A DNA stretch of 6,901 nt from Microbacteriaceae bacterium (GCA_030725885.1 JANRET010000049.1:1-6901); one strand, 5' to 3'; shown: positions 1-6,619, numbered from the stretch's first letter. Program-made: numbers and translations. The notes: a model not told the origin generated them from the sequence alone.

Positions 1-142
1 CGGCGATGAGGGTGCCGATGCCGAGCGGAGCGATCAGAACGGCGCCGACGAGGTGGATCCACCACAGGACGGTGGGAGTGGACGCGCCGATGCGCTTGAG
101 AAGAAGGGTCCAACTCGCGTGAGCGACCGCCCCTCCCGCCAC
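1..142 (-). CDS. EamA/DMT-superfamily permease, N-terminal fragment
   Basis: Partial gene running off the left edge. The minus-strand frame after the pyrH stop reads a hydrophobic segment ending in HASWTLLLK, then TPTVLWWIHLVGAVL. This resembles the first two membrane helices of EamA/DMT-superfamily transporters, where an H-A-x-W-N-x-x-x-K-like motif closes helix 1. These are inner-membrane metabolite or drug permeases, usually with ten helices; no substrate can be inferred. The coordinates use the only canonical start near the expected N-terminus, a GTG at 142. That start lacks a Shine-Dalgarno sequence and cuts helix 1 short. The frame is open upstream, and an ATT codon (164-166) overlapping the pyrH stop has GGTGG six bases before it, so translation may begin there and be coupled to pyrH. 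In many actinobacteria frr sits at this place. The family call rests on about 50 residues. Confidence 0.6.
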   Translation of the reverse strand, partial: MAGGAVAHASWTLLLKRIGASTPTVLWWIHLVGAVLIAPLGIGTLIA

Positions 143-161
143 GAGCAGGAGGACAATCGGA

Positions 162-866
162 CTAATTGCTGACCACCGTGCCGATGTGCTCGCCGCGGAT
201 TGCCTTGACGATACTTCCGCTCGGCTCCATCCCGAAGACGCGCATCGGAAGGTTGTTGTCGCGACAGAGCGCGAATGCGGTCGCGTCGATGACCTTGAGT
301 CCCTGCTCGAGCGCCTGGGAGTAGGTGATCGAGTCGATTTTTTTAGCAACCGCGTTGGTGCGCGGGTCGTCGTCGTAGACGCCGTCGACTACGTTTTTCG
401 CGACGAGCACCTCGACCGCGCTGATTTCAAGAGCTCGTTGGGCGGCGACGGTGTCCGTCGAAAAGTACGGAAGTCCGGCGCCGGCGCCGAAAATCACCAC
501 GCGTCCTTTCTCCAAGTGACGAATTGCACGGAGCGGAATGTACGGCTCGGCGACCTGCGTCATCTCAATGGCAGATTGTACGCGGACGGGTTGTCCCGCT
601 TGTTCGAGGAAATCCTGAAGGGCGAGGGCGTTCATCACTGTACCCAGCATCCCCATATAGTCGGCGCGCGAGCGATCCATTCCGCGCTGGCTGAGTTCTG
701 CGCCGCGAAAGAAATTTCCCCCACCAACAACGATGGCAACTTCGACTGTCTTCGCGGCCTCGGCGATTTCGCGGGCAATCGCGCTGACGATGTCGGGATT
801 GACGCCCAGGGTCCCCCCGCCAAACGCTTCACCGGACAGTTTGAGAAGGACTCGGCGCGTCGACAT
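162..866 (-). CDS. pyrH: UMP kinase (uridylate kinase)
   Basis: Catalyses UMP + ATP to UDP + ADP in the cytoplasm, the step leading to all pyrimidine nucleoside triphosphates. The 234-residue product matches bacterial UMP kinases (usually 235-245) of the amino-acid kinase fold. It opens with KLSGEAF (residues 9-15, Lys9 for phosphate binding). [10 protein letters not shown] (46-55) is the glycine-rich loop. [19 protein letters not shown] (67-85) is the UMP-site and hexamer helix. FSTDT (135-139) and DGVYDDDPR (161-169) contribute to substrate and nucleotide binding, and [18 protein letters not shown] lies near the C-terminus. The ATG at 866 is preceded by TGAGG four bases upstream, which fits the start. 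It follows tsf after a 95-base gap holding a strong hairpin. The usual downstream neighbour frr is absent, replaced at least locally by a permease gene. All key motifs are intact. Confidence 0.97.
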   Translation of the reverse strand: MSTRRVLLKLSGEAFGGGTLGVNPDIVSAIAREIAEAAKTVEVAIVVGGGNFFRGAELSQRGMDRSRADYMGMLGTVMNALALQDFLEQAGQPVRVQSAIEMTQVAEPYIPLRAIRHLEKGRVVIFGAGAGLPYFSTDTVAAQRALEISAVEVLVAKNVVDGVYDDDPRTNAVAKKIDSITYSQALEQGLKVIDATAFALCRDNNLPMRVFGMEPSGSIVKAIRGEHIGTVVSN

Positions 867-915
867 GGAACCTCACTTTCAAGCCCCACATTACTCAGAT
901 TCGACGGTGAAAGGA

Positions 916-951
916 CGAAGGGCGGCTCGCGTTTCCACGAACCGCCCCTCG
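916..951 (-). terminator. strong hairpin between tsf and pyrH (terminator, attenuator or processing site)
   Basis: In the minus-strand RNA this forms a 16-bp stem closed by a GAAA tetraloop (loop at 932-935 on the plus strand). It starts ten bases after the tsf stop codon. Thirteen pairs are Watson-Crick and three are G·U wobbles. On the plus strand those three would be A·C mismatches, so the structure fits the sense transcript of tsf. No real U-tract follows the stem, only UCCUUUC. It is therefore not a textbook intrinsic terminator, though actinobacterial terminators often have poor U-tracts. It could partly uncouple pyrH from rpsB-tsf or mark an RNA processing site. An 8-base direct repeat, CGGTGAAA on the plus strand, lies at 905-912 and 950-957 around it. 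Confidence 0.6.
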
Positions 952-961
952 GTGAAACGAG

Positions 962-1789
962 TTAGGCGCCGACCTTGAAACGGGCGAAGCCCGAAACGGC
1001 GAGTCCCGCCTGGTCCAGAACCTGCGTGATCGACAACTTGTTGTCCCGCGCGTAGTCCTGTTCGAGAAGTGCGACCTGCTTGAAGAAGGCGCCGAGGCGA
1101 CCCTCGACGATCTTGGGCAGAGCAGCTTCGGGCTTGCCTTCGCCACGCGAAATTTCTTCGACGATGCGGCGCTCGGCCTCGACCGCGGCGGCCGGAACCT
1201 CATCCGTGGTCAGGTATTGAGGGTCGGCGAACGAAATGTGCTGGGCAATCGCGCGAGCGGTTTCCTCGTCCTTGCCCTCGTAGGCGACGACAACACCGAC
1301 CTGCGGGGGCAGGTCCTTGCTCGTGCGGTGAAGATAGACAGCGAATTGAGAACCGGGCACCTTCGCCACGCGGCGAAGTTCGACCTTCTCACCGATGATG
1401 GCGGCATCGTCTGCGATGCGATCGGCGACACTCTGGCCGCCGACAGCCGCCGCAAGAGCGGCGTCGGTCGAATCCGCACCGGCCGCCGCAACGGCCTCGA
1501 GCACGACGTCGGCAAGAGCGATGAACTTGTCGTTCTTCGCCACGAAGTCGGTCTCGCACGCGAGTTCAATGAGGTACACCGCGTCAGCGGTCTCTTTCGC
1601 GGCCACGAGGCCTTCACTCGTCGAGCGGTCCGCGCGCTTGGCGTTTCCCTTTGCCCCCTTGAGTCGAAGGATCTCTACCGCTTTTTCCATATCGCCATCG
1701 GCTTCGACGAGGGCGTTTTTGGTGTCGACCATTCCGGTGCCGAGACGCTCGCGGAGGGCCTTGACGTCGTCCAGTGAGAAGTTAGCCAT
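962..1789 (-). CDS. tsf: Translation elongation factor Ts
   Basis: EF-Ts is the guanine-nucleotide exchange factor that regenerates EF-Tu·GTP from EF-Tu·GDP during translation elongation. The 275-residue protein has the N-terminal UBA-like EF-Tu-binding module, with VKALRERLGTGMVDTKNAL (9-27) and EILRLKGAKGNAKRADR (39-55). The core begins with the TDFV signature in LACETDFVAKNDKF (76-89), the loop that contacts EF-Tu and displaces magnesium. The C-terminal module ends in LEQDYARDNKLSITQVLDQAG and GFARFKVGA, complete for the family. The start is the ATG at 1789, 20 bases after the rpsB stop. Its Shine-Dalgarno is weak (AGAAAG), so it is probably translated in an operon with rpsB, the almost universal arrangement. 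The length matches actinobacterial EF-Ts rather than the longer proteobacterial form (about 283). No anomalies. Confidence 0.97.
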   Translation of the reverse strand: MANFSLDDVKALRERLGTGMVDTKNALVEADGDMEKAVEILRLKGAKGNAKRADRSTSEGLVAAKETADAVYLIELACETDFVAKNDKFIALADVVLEAVAAAGADSTDAALAAAVGGQSVADRIADDAAIIGEKVELRRVAKVPGSQFAVYLHRTSKDLPPQVGVVVAYEGKDEETARAIAQHISFADPQYLTTDEVPAAAVEAERRIVEEISRGEGKPEAALPKIVEGRLGAFFKQVALLEQDYARDNKLSITQVLDQAGLAVSGFARFKVGA

Positions 1790-1809
1790 TGGTGTACTTT
1801 CTGTGAGAA

Positions 1810-2742
1810 TTATTTGTCGGTGGCAGTGGTGTCGGCGTCATCCGTGGCGGGTGCGTCGGCCGGAGCCTCCACCTCCGCGGCAGGTGCGGCTTCGTCCACG
1901 AGGGGTGCTTCCGCAGCAGGCGCCTCCGCCTCTGCAACCGGTGCCTCTGCGACCGGTGAATCCGGGGTGACCGCGGCGACCTCGCCGAGGAGTTCGCGCT
2001 CCCAATCGGCCAGCGGCTCGACAGCAGAGACGTTTCCGGCCGCTGCGGGCTTGTCGTGGCGAATGACGAGACCCTCGGCGACCGCATCGGCAATCACGCG
2101 TGTGAGCAAGCCCACCGAGCGAATCGCGTCGTCGTTTCCGGGAATCGGGAACTGGATTTCGTCGGGATCCGCGTTGGTGTCGAGGATTCCGACGACGGGA
2201 ATTCCGAGTTTCGCCGCCTCGCTCATCGCGAGGTGCTCGCGCTTTGCGTCGACGACCCAAATCGCGCTGGGGGTCTTGGTGAGGTTACGGATTCCACCGA
2301 GCGACTTGTGGAGCTTGTCGAGCTCGCGACGCTTCATCAGGAGTTCTTTTTTGGTGAAACCCTTGGTGGTGTCCTCGAAGTCGACCTGTTCCAGTTCCTT
2401 CATGCGCTCGAGGCGACCGAGGACCGTCTGGAAGTTGGTGAGAAGTCCACCGAGCCAGCGCTGGTTGACGTAGGGCTGACCGACCCGACCGGCTTCGGCG
2501 GCGATGGACTCCTGCGCCTGCTTTTTGGTCCCGACGAACAGGACCGACCCGCCGCGGGCGACGGTTTCGCGAACGAATTCGTATGCCGCGTCGATGTGCG
2601 CAAGTGACTGCTGCAGGTCGATGATGTGAATACCCGAGCGCTCGGTGAGGATGAATCGCTTGACCTTCGGGTTCCAACGCTGAGTCTGGTGTCCGAAGTG
2701 AACGCCGCTGTCCAGCAGCTGGCGGATTGTGACGACGGCCAT
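1810..2742 (-). CDS. rpsB: 30S ribosomal protein S2
   Basis: S2 binds the small subunit between head and body and is needed for S1 attachment and initiation. The start is the ATG at 2742, giving [20 protein letters not shown] and 310 residues; the open frame continues upstream to about 3072, but that part lacks S2 similarity. AAAGGAG seven bases before this ATG decides it. Residues 1-245 are a full S2: signature 1 around [13 protein letters not shown] (6-18), [10 protein letters not shown] (95-104), and signature 2 around [25 protein letters not shown] (158-182, quoted here only to locate it by its ends P158 and P182). Residues about 257-310 form an Ala/Glu/Pro-rich, acidic tail without domain similarity, as seen in many actinobacterial S2 proteins and absent from E. 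coli S2 (241 residues). First gene of rpsB-tsf, probably with pyrH downstream. Confidence 0.97.
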   Translation of the reverse strand: MAVVTIRQLLDSGVHFGHQTQRWNPKVKRFILTERSGIHIIDLQQSLAHIDAAYEFVRETVARGGSVLFVGTKKQAQESIAAEAGRVGQPYVNQRWLGGLLTNFQTVLGRLERMKELEQVDFEDTTKGFTKKELLMKRRELDKLHKSLGGIRNLTKTPSAIWVVDAKREHLAMSEAAKLGIPVVGILDTNADPDEIQFPIPGNDDAIRSVGLLTRVIADAVAEGLVIRHDKPAAAGNVSAVEPLADWERELLGEVAAVTPDSPVAEAPVAEAEAPAAEAPLVDEAAPAAEVEAPADAPATDDADTTATDK

Positions 2743-2978
2743 GGCCGTTCTCCTTTTGTTGTGGTTGACGCACAGACGGATGTCTGGCCCTGGTGTCCTT
2801 ACCGATTCCTCCCCGAGGGGACCAATGGTTTCGTGTAGTTTCTGGACACGCGAATTCGCCCACCGAAATGGGCGTGCTCTCAGTGTACAGGCTGTCCACA
2901 CCAGGCGGAAACCGCAGTTTTCCCCCGAAATCAGCGAGCGCCTCTCGATCAGGGTCGGGCATATTCCACAGTTGATCC
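2743..2978. promoter_or_regulatory. divergent intergenic region between rpsB and the M23-like gene
   Basis: A 236-base non-coding stretch separates two divergently transcribed genes, so it should hold the promoters of both. For rpsB, the best minus-strand -10 candidate is TACACT (2881-2886), but no good -35 accompanies it. It overlaps a 17-base dyad at 2883-2899. For the M23-like gene, CATATT (2960-2965) could be a -10, again without a clear -35. Other small structures are a 10-base palindrome GCGAATTCGC (2850-2859), a 6-bp stem CGCCCA/TGGGCG (2857-2874), and a CAGAC/GTCTG stem in the part that would be the rpsB leader. Any leader would be up to about 140 bases long, which leaves room for autoregulation by S2, but I cannot match a known leader motif. 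Confidence 0.45.
2750..2756 (-). promoter_or_regulatory. rpsB ribosome binding site
   Basis: AAAGGAG in the minus-strand transcript, seven bases before the ATG at 2742. It is the best Shine-Dalgarno sequence in the window and fixes the rpsB start against the longer open frame upstream. Confidence 0.85.
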
Positions 2979-3488
2979 ATGACCGCAATCGGCCGGATTC
3001 CCCCACTTCTCTTCGCGCTCTTCGCCGTAACGGTCGCGCTGATGTCGGCGGGTCGCTCGGACGCGGTGTCACGCTGGGTGTGGCCGCTCGTCGGTGAGGT
3101 GATTCACGGATTCGAGCGCCCCGCGACAGCGTGGGCAGCGGGACACCGCGGGATCGACATTCAGGCTCTGCCTGGGTCCGAGGTTCGCGCCCCCGTCACA
3201 GGGCGCATCACCTTTGTCGGGCCGGTCGCCGGTCGCGGCGTCATTGTTCTTCGTACCCTAGAGGACGACGACGTGACACTCGAGCCGATCGAGCCCGCTG
3301 TTGTACTGGGTGATGTCGTGAACGCGGGTGACATCGTCGGATTTCTTCGGGGTGGGCACCTAGGGCGCAACGCGCTCCACCTGGGAATTCGGGTGAAAGG
3401 CGAATATGTCAATCCGATTCCGTTTCTACCTCTTCAGCCGCGGATTGTTGTGTACGACTCGTGGCTCGATTCTTATGCCCTGGGATGA
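2979..3488 (+). CDS. secreted M23 (LytM) family protein, probably catalytically degenerate
   Basis: A 169-residue protein. Residues 6-29 are a hydrophobic signal segment ([16 protein letters not shown]) with a possible cleavage near SDA-VS, so it should act outside the membrane. Residues 35-150 are a LytM-type peptidase domain. The first zinc motif HRGID (His56, Asp60) is present, and His134 in ALHLGIR is the third zinc ligand. The first His of the usual HxH motif is Ala132, and the usual catalytic His is replaced in LEPIEP (101-106). From memory, actinobacterial M23 proteins encoded next to rpsB share this EP and xLH pattern, so the loss looks family-wide and not a local defect. It may bind peptidoglycan or regulate an amidase, as degenerate LytM proteins do. 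A stop lies just upstream in frame (2973-2975), fixing the ATG, which lacks a Shine-Dalgarno. The 3' end overlaps xerC by 16 bases. Confidence 0.85.
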   Translation: MTAIGRIPPLLFALFAVTVALMSAGRSDAVSRWVWPLVGEVIHGFERPATAWAAGHRGIDIQALPGSEVRAPVTGRITFVGPVAGRGVIVLRTLEDDDVTLEPIEPAVVLGDVVNAGDIVGFLRGGHLGRNALHLGIRVKGEYVNPIPFLPLQPRIVVYDSWLDSYALG

Positions 3489-4384
3489 GCGGATGCGTAA
3501 GCCTTTGTGAGTCTCTCCTGTGAAACATGGGTATAAATCTGTGTGGTTCCGACGCTCGAATGCCCGAGAATTTCCTGGACGCTGCGCAGGTCCGCTCCAC
3601 CGTCGAGCAAATGAGTTGCCGCGGTGTGCCTCAGGATGTGCGGACCTTTGGGTCCAGAACCCGGCATCGCCCCGATGATCGCGGAAACCACGCCATAAAC
3701 CGTTCGTGTCGTCAGCGGTTTACCGCGCGCGCCCACGAACAGATGGGACGTCGCGTCACTCACCGGAAGTTTCGGGCGTGCCTCATCGCGATAGGCCAAT
3801 AGTGCCTCCCGCGCGGGAATACCGAAGGGGACAATTCGCTCTTTCGAGCCTTTCCCGAGAACCCGAACGGTTGAGTCTGCCCAATCGATGTCGTCCAGAC
3901 GAATTCCGACGAGTTCCGAAACCCGAATCGCGGCGGCGTAGAGCAATTCCCAGATTGCGAGGTCACGCACGGCAATCGGGTCACCGCCCCGTGCCGTCGC
4001 GGATAAGTCGTCGAACACGTGGCCCATCGCGGTTTCCGCGACGACCCGGGGGAGGCGTCCGGGCTTTTTCGGTGCCGAGAGCCTCGCCGCGACATTCGAG
4101 GGAACGTCACCGCGGGCGTGCGCCCAACCGAAAAAAGATTTAACCGCCGATACGCGACGACCGATGGAGCTCGGCGCGTTGCCCGCCGTCGACATCGACC
4201 ACACCCAGGCCCGGCAGTCCTCGAGAGTGACGTCGGCGAGTGGGGTTGACTCGGCCGACCTGAGCGACTGCACAAACAGGTCAAGGTCGCCGCGGTACGC
4301 GCGCGCGGTGTGTGAACTTGCCCCACGCGCTCCCTCTAACTCGAGCAGGAAACGCTCGACAGACTCGTCGACTCTCATGTCCAC
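3473..4384 (-). CDS. xerC: XerC-type site-specific tyrosine recombinase
   Basis: Tyrosine recombinase that with XerD resolves chromosome dimers at dif by strand exchange at the septum. The 303 residues match the family (about 300). The N-terminal SAM-like DNA-binding domain spans about 6-95 (SSHTARAYRGDLDLF at 23-37). The catalytic domain follows, with all active-site residues: Arg154 (AAIRVSELVG), Lys178 in the beta-hairpin (VLGKGSKERIVPFG), His249 and Arg252 (HILRHTAATH), His275 (LGHSS) and nucleophile Tyr284 (TTQIYTHV). The start is GTG at 4384 or ATG at 4378; GGTGG lies just upstream of the ATG, so the choice is open. It lies 24 bases after the MMPL gene, likely cotranscribed. Its position beside the M23-like gene and rpsB matches the actinobacterial xerC locus, which favours XerC over XerD or an integrase. 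Confidence 0.93.
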   Translation of the reverse strand: MDMRVDESVERFLLELEGARGASSHTARAYRGDLDLFVQSLRSAESTPLADVTLEDCRAWVWSMSTAGNAPSSIGRRVSAVKSFFGWAHARGDVPSNVAARLSAPKKPGRLPRVVAETAMGHVFDDLSATARGGDPIAVRDLAIWELLYAAAIRVSELVGIRLDDIDWADSTVRVLGKGSKERIVPFGIPAREALLAYRDEARPKLPVSDATSHLFVGARGKPLTTRTVYGVVSAIIGAMPGSGPKGPHILRHTAATHLLDGGADLRSVQEILGHSSVGTTQIYTHVSQERLTKAYASAHPRA

Positions 4385-4408
4385 CAGTGTGCGCGGGGAA
4401 ACCCGGTT

Positions 4409-6547
4409 TTAGGTGCTGGACACACCCGTTTTGCGCGGGAGCCACATGCGCTCGCCGACGAGGAAGGTGAGCGACGGGACGACGACCGTGCGGACCAGCA
4501 GCGTGTCGAGCAACACACCGACACAGACGATGACACCGATCTGGGTCAGGGTGATCAGCGGAAGAACACCAAGGACGGCGAACACCGCGGCAAGAAGGAC
4601 ACCGGCGCTGGTGATGACGCCACCCGTTGCGCCGAGCGCTGCGACCATGCCCTGCTTGATTCCAACGGGTTTGCCGTTCACGATGATTTCCGCTTCCTCT
4701 TTCACACGCGTCATCAGGAACATGTTGTAGTCGATTCCCAAAGCGACCAGGAAGAGGAAGGACAGCACCAGCACGTTTCCGTCGAGCGCGGGGAAGCCCC
4801 AGATGGTCTGGAACAGCGCCCAGGAGGCTCCGAGCGCCGCAAAGTACGACGCAACGACCGTGGCGAGCAGGATTACCGGGGCTACGAGTGAACGGAGGAC
4901 GAGGATGAGGACGAGCAACACGGCCGCGAGAACGGTGGGGAACACCAGACCCTGGTCGGCTTCAATCGCGAGTTCGGTGTCGAGAACCTGTGCGTCACCA
5001 CCACCGACCAGGGCTTTACCATCTCCGACCGAGTCCAAACCAACACGAAGATCGGCGATTGATGTTTTAGATTCGTCGGACTCCGCGCCGAAGTCAAGCG
5101 TCGCGGTGATCTGAGTCCAGCCATCGATCGACTCACCCACGGTAGAGAACGTCGGTTCGGGTTCTGGCGCCGGTGCAACGACTGGACCAGGAATGGGCGG
5201 GCCCGTCACAAGTGGCGGCGGAACAATCTCGACGAGGATGTCGCTGTTGTCGTCGAGGAATGCCTGCACGGCTTCGACATCATCCTCGGATGCCATGACG
5301 GTGAACCCGGAACCCTGGAATTGTTCGAACTTTTCGGTCAGCGTTTCGATGCCGATGACAGCGCCGGGCTTGGTGAGAAACCGTTCGTTCGCCGTGAGCC
5401 CGGTCTGAATTCCGAGTGCCGGCAGCGCAAGCCCGATTGCAAGAACCGCGGACCCGATGCTGAAAAGTACGGGGCGCAGAGAGATTGTTCTTCCCGCTCG
5501 CGCCCACAGGCTCTCTCGCCTCGGCTTCGAGCCAAATTGGGGGGTCAACGGCCAGAAAATCCAGCGCGGCCAAATCACCAGAGCGAAGGGCAACACGATG
5601 ATGCCCGCGATCATGGCGACGGCAATTCCCACGAAACCGGCGAGGCCGAGGTTGCGGCTCGAGTCCAATTGAGCGAACCAGAGAACCACCATGGCCACGA
5701 GTACCGTTCCGCCCGACGCGAGGATGGCGGGCGCGGTACCGCGGACGGCCTTCGCCATCGCGTCGGCACGGGACTCAAACTTGAGCAGTTCTTCGCGATA
5801 ACGCGAGATGATGAGGAGCGCGTAGTTCGTCCCCGCGCCGAAGACAAGTACCGACAGAATTCCCGTGGTCGACCCGTCCAGTTGTCCACCGAGCAATTGG
5901 GCCGTTTTTTCCGCCATGGCGCCCGCGAGGAAGTCCGCGAGTCCCACAACGAGAAGCGGAATGATCCACAAAACGGGCGAACGATAGGTGACGAGCAACA
6001 GCAGAATCACGACGCTCGCCGTGACCAAAAGCAGCGTGAAGTTTGCGCCTGCGAAGACGTTGGAAATGTCGACGACGAAACCCTCGGGTCCCGACAGGAA
6101 CACGTCAACACCCGACAATCCGGCTTCGGATGTGTCGCGGATGTCGTTGTACCGTTCTTTTTGCTCGTCGACCACATTCGTCTTCTCGAGCGGAATAATC
6201 GCCGAGGCGGTGGTCCCGTCGTCGGAAACGAGTGCGGGAATCGCCACGGGGATGTCCGTGTAGTCGGCAAAGACCTCGGCGACGTTCTCGTTGATGGTGG
6301 TGAGTTCTGCGTCGCTCAGCTCGGACGCCTTCGTGAACACCAAAAACATCGAAGTTCCCGCAGTGTCGGGGAACTCGGCAACAATTCGGGCGACCTCGGC
6401 CGATTCCGACGCCGTCGGAGCGCCCGATTCGGGGGCGGTATCTTCCTCCGTTGTCGCCGACAACAGGAACATGACCCCCGCGAGTGCGGTCGATAAAACC
6501 ATCGCGATGAGTGCGGGCCAGAAGCGGTACGTCTTGTTCAAAAACAT
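4409..6547 (-). CDS. MMPL-family (RND superfamily) membrane transporter
   Basis: A 712-residue inner-membrane protein related to MmpL/YdfJ proteins, proton-driven exporters of lipids or hydrophobic compounds; the substrate is unknown. It has the duplicated RND layout: helix 1 (10-30), an outer domain (31-168), helices 2-6 (170-328), helix 7 (about 358-380), a second outer domain to 535, and helices 8-12 (536-690). Helix 4 carries FGAGTNYALLIISRYREEL with Asn241-Tyr242. Helix 10 carries GIDYNMFLMTRVKEE with Asp606-Tyr607, matching the Asp-Tyr proton-relay pairs of MmpL3 except for the Asn. GGVITSAG and DTLLVRT near the end are typical. The second outer domain has a proline-rich stretch (443-465). 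The ATG at 6547 is chosen over an in-frame GTG at 6568 because GGAGAG sits six bases before it. Probably cotranscribed with xerC, although this is not a conserved pairing that I know. Confidence 0.93.
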   Translation of the reverse strand: MFLNKTYRFWPALIAMVLSTALAGVMFLLSATTEEDTAPESGAPTASESAEVARIVAEFPDTAGTSMFLVFTKASELSDAELTTINENVAEVFADYTDIPVAIPALVSDDGTTASAIIPLEKTNVVDEQKERYNDIRDTSEAGLSGVDVFLSGPEGFVVDISNVFAGANFTLLLVTASVVILLLLVTYRSPVLWIIPLLVVGLADFLAGAMAEKTAQLLGGQLDGSTTGILSVLVFGAGTNYALLIISRYREELLKFESRADAMAKAVRGTAPAILASGGTVLVAMVVLWFAQLDSSRNLGLAGFVGIAVAMIAGIIVLPFALVIWPRWIFWPLTPQFGSKPRRESLWARAGRTISLRPVLFSIGSAVLAIGLALPALGIQTGLTANERFLTKPGAVIGIETLTEKFEQFQGSGFTVMASEDDVEAVQAFLDDNSDILVEIVPPPLVTGPPIPGPVVAPAPEPEPTFSTVGESIDGWTQITATLDFGAESDESKTSIADLRVGLDSVGDGKALVGGGDAQVLDTELAIEADQGLVFPTVLAAVLLVLILVLRSLVAPVILLATVVASYFAALGASWALFQTIWGFPALDGNVLVLSFLFLVALGIDYNMFLMTRVKEEAEIIVNGKPVGIKQGMVAALGATGGVITSAGVLLAAVFAVLGVLPLITLTQIGVIVCVGVLLDTLLVRTVVVPSLTFLVGERMWLPRKTGVSST

Positions 6548-6553
6548 GAGGGT

Positions 6554-6559
6554 CTCTCC
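6554..6559 (-). promoter_or_regulatory. ribosome binding site of the MMPL gene
   Basis: GGAGAG in the minus-strand transcript, six bases before the ATG at 6547. It supports this ATG over the upstream in-frame GTG at 6568, which would put this sequence inside the coding region. Confidence 0.75.
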
Positions 6560-6568
6560 GTGTATCAC

Positions 6569-6589
6569 TCGTCACGCTCGCGGTGACGA
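6569..6589. promoter_or_regulatory. operator-like inverted repeat upstream of the MMPL gene
   Basis: A perfect 7-bp inverted repeat, TCGTCAC and GTGACGA, separated by seven bases (GCTCGCG), 22 bases before the transporter start. A further direct copy, CGTCACG, lies at 6613-6619, just after the stop of the upstream gene. The size and symmetry fit a binding site for a dimeric repressor such as a TetR- or MarR-type protein, which often control exporters. The same sequence could form an RNA hairpin in the leader. No regulator gene is in the window. Confidence 0.4.
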
Positions 6590-6619
6590 CGTATTCTCAG
6601 CGTACCGAAAACCGTCACG

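Noticed and set aside
888..893. Possible -10 (TAATGT on the minus strand) for a separate pyrH promoter
   Set aside because: It fits TAnnnT, but no -35-like hexamer lies 15-18 bases upstream, so it is too weak to list as a promoter.
186..965. Plus-strand open frame (259 codons) opposite pyrH
   Set aside because: It is antisense to an unmistakable UMP kinase, runs through the tsf-pyrH hairpin and shows no domain.
1857..1965. Tandem repeat in the GC-rich 3' part of rpsB
   Set aside because: The repetition follows from the Ala/Glu/Pro-rich protein tail, with imperfect units and no fixed DNA period.
2801..2830. CTCCCCGAGGGG inverted repeat in the rpsB leader as a terminator or riboswitch
   Set aside because: The stem has only four to five pairs, no U-tract follows, and I cannot match it to a known leader RNA.
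2743..3072. N-terminal extension of the rpsB frame
   Set aside because: The extra 110 residues have no similarity to S2, cover the divergent promoter region and the start of the M23-like gene, and are upstream of a strong Shine-Dalgarno and the canonical [10 protein letters not shown] start.
3473..4384. Integrase of a mobile element
   Set aside because: No inverted repeats, attachment-site duplication or phage genes are present, and the place beside the M23-like gene and rpsB matches the chromosomal xerC locus.
5321..6496. Long plus-strand open frame (391 codons) opposite the MMPL gene
   Set aside because: Its translation is rich in Arg, Gln, Glu and Gly with no recognisable domain. It is antisense to a clear transporter gene, as expected from GC-rich codon bias.
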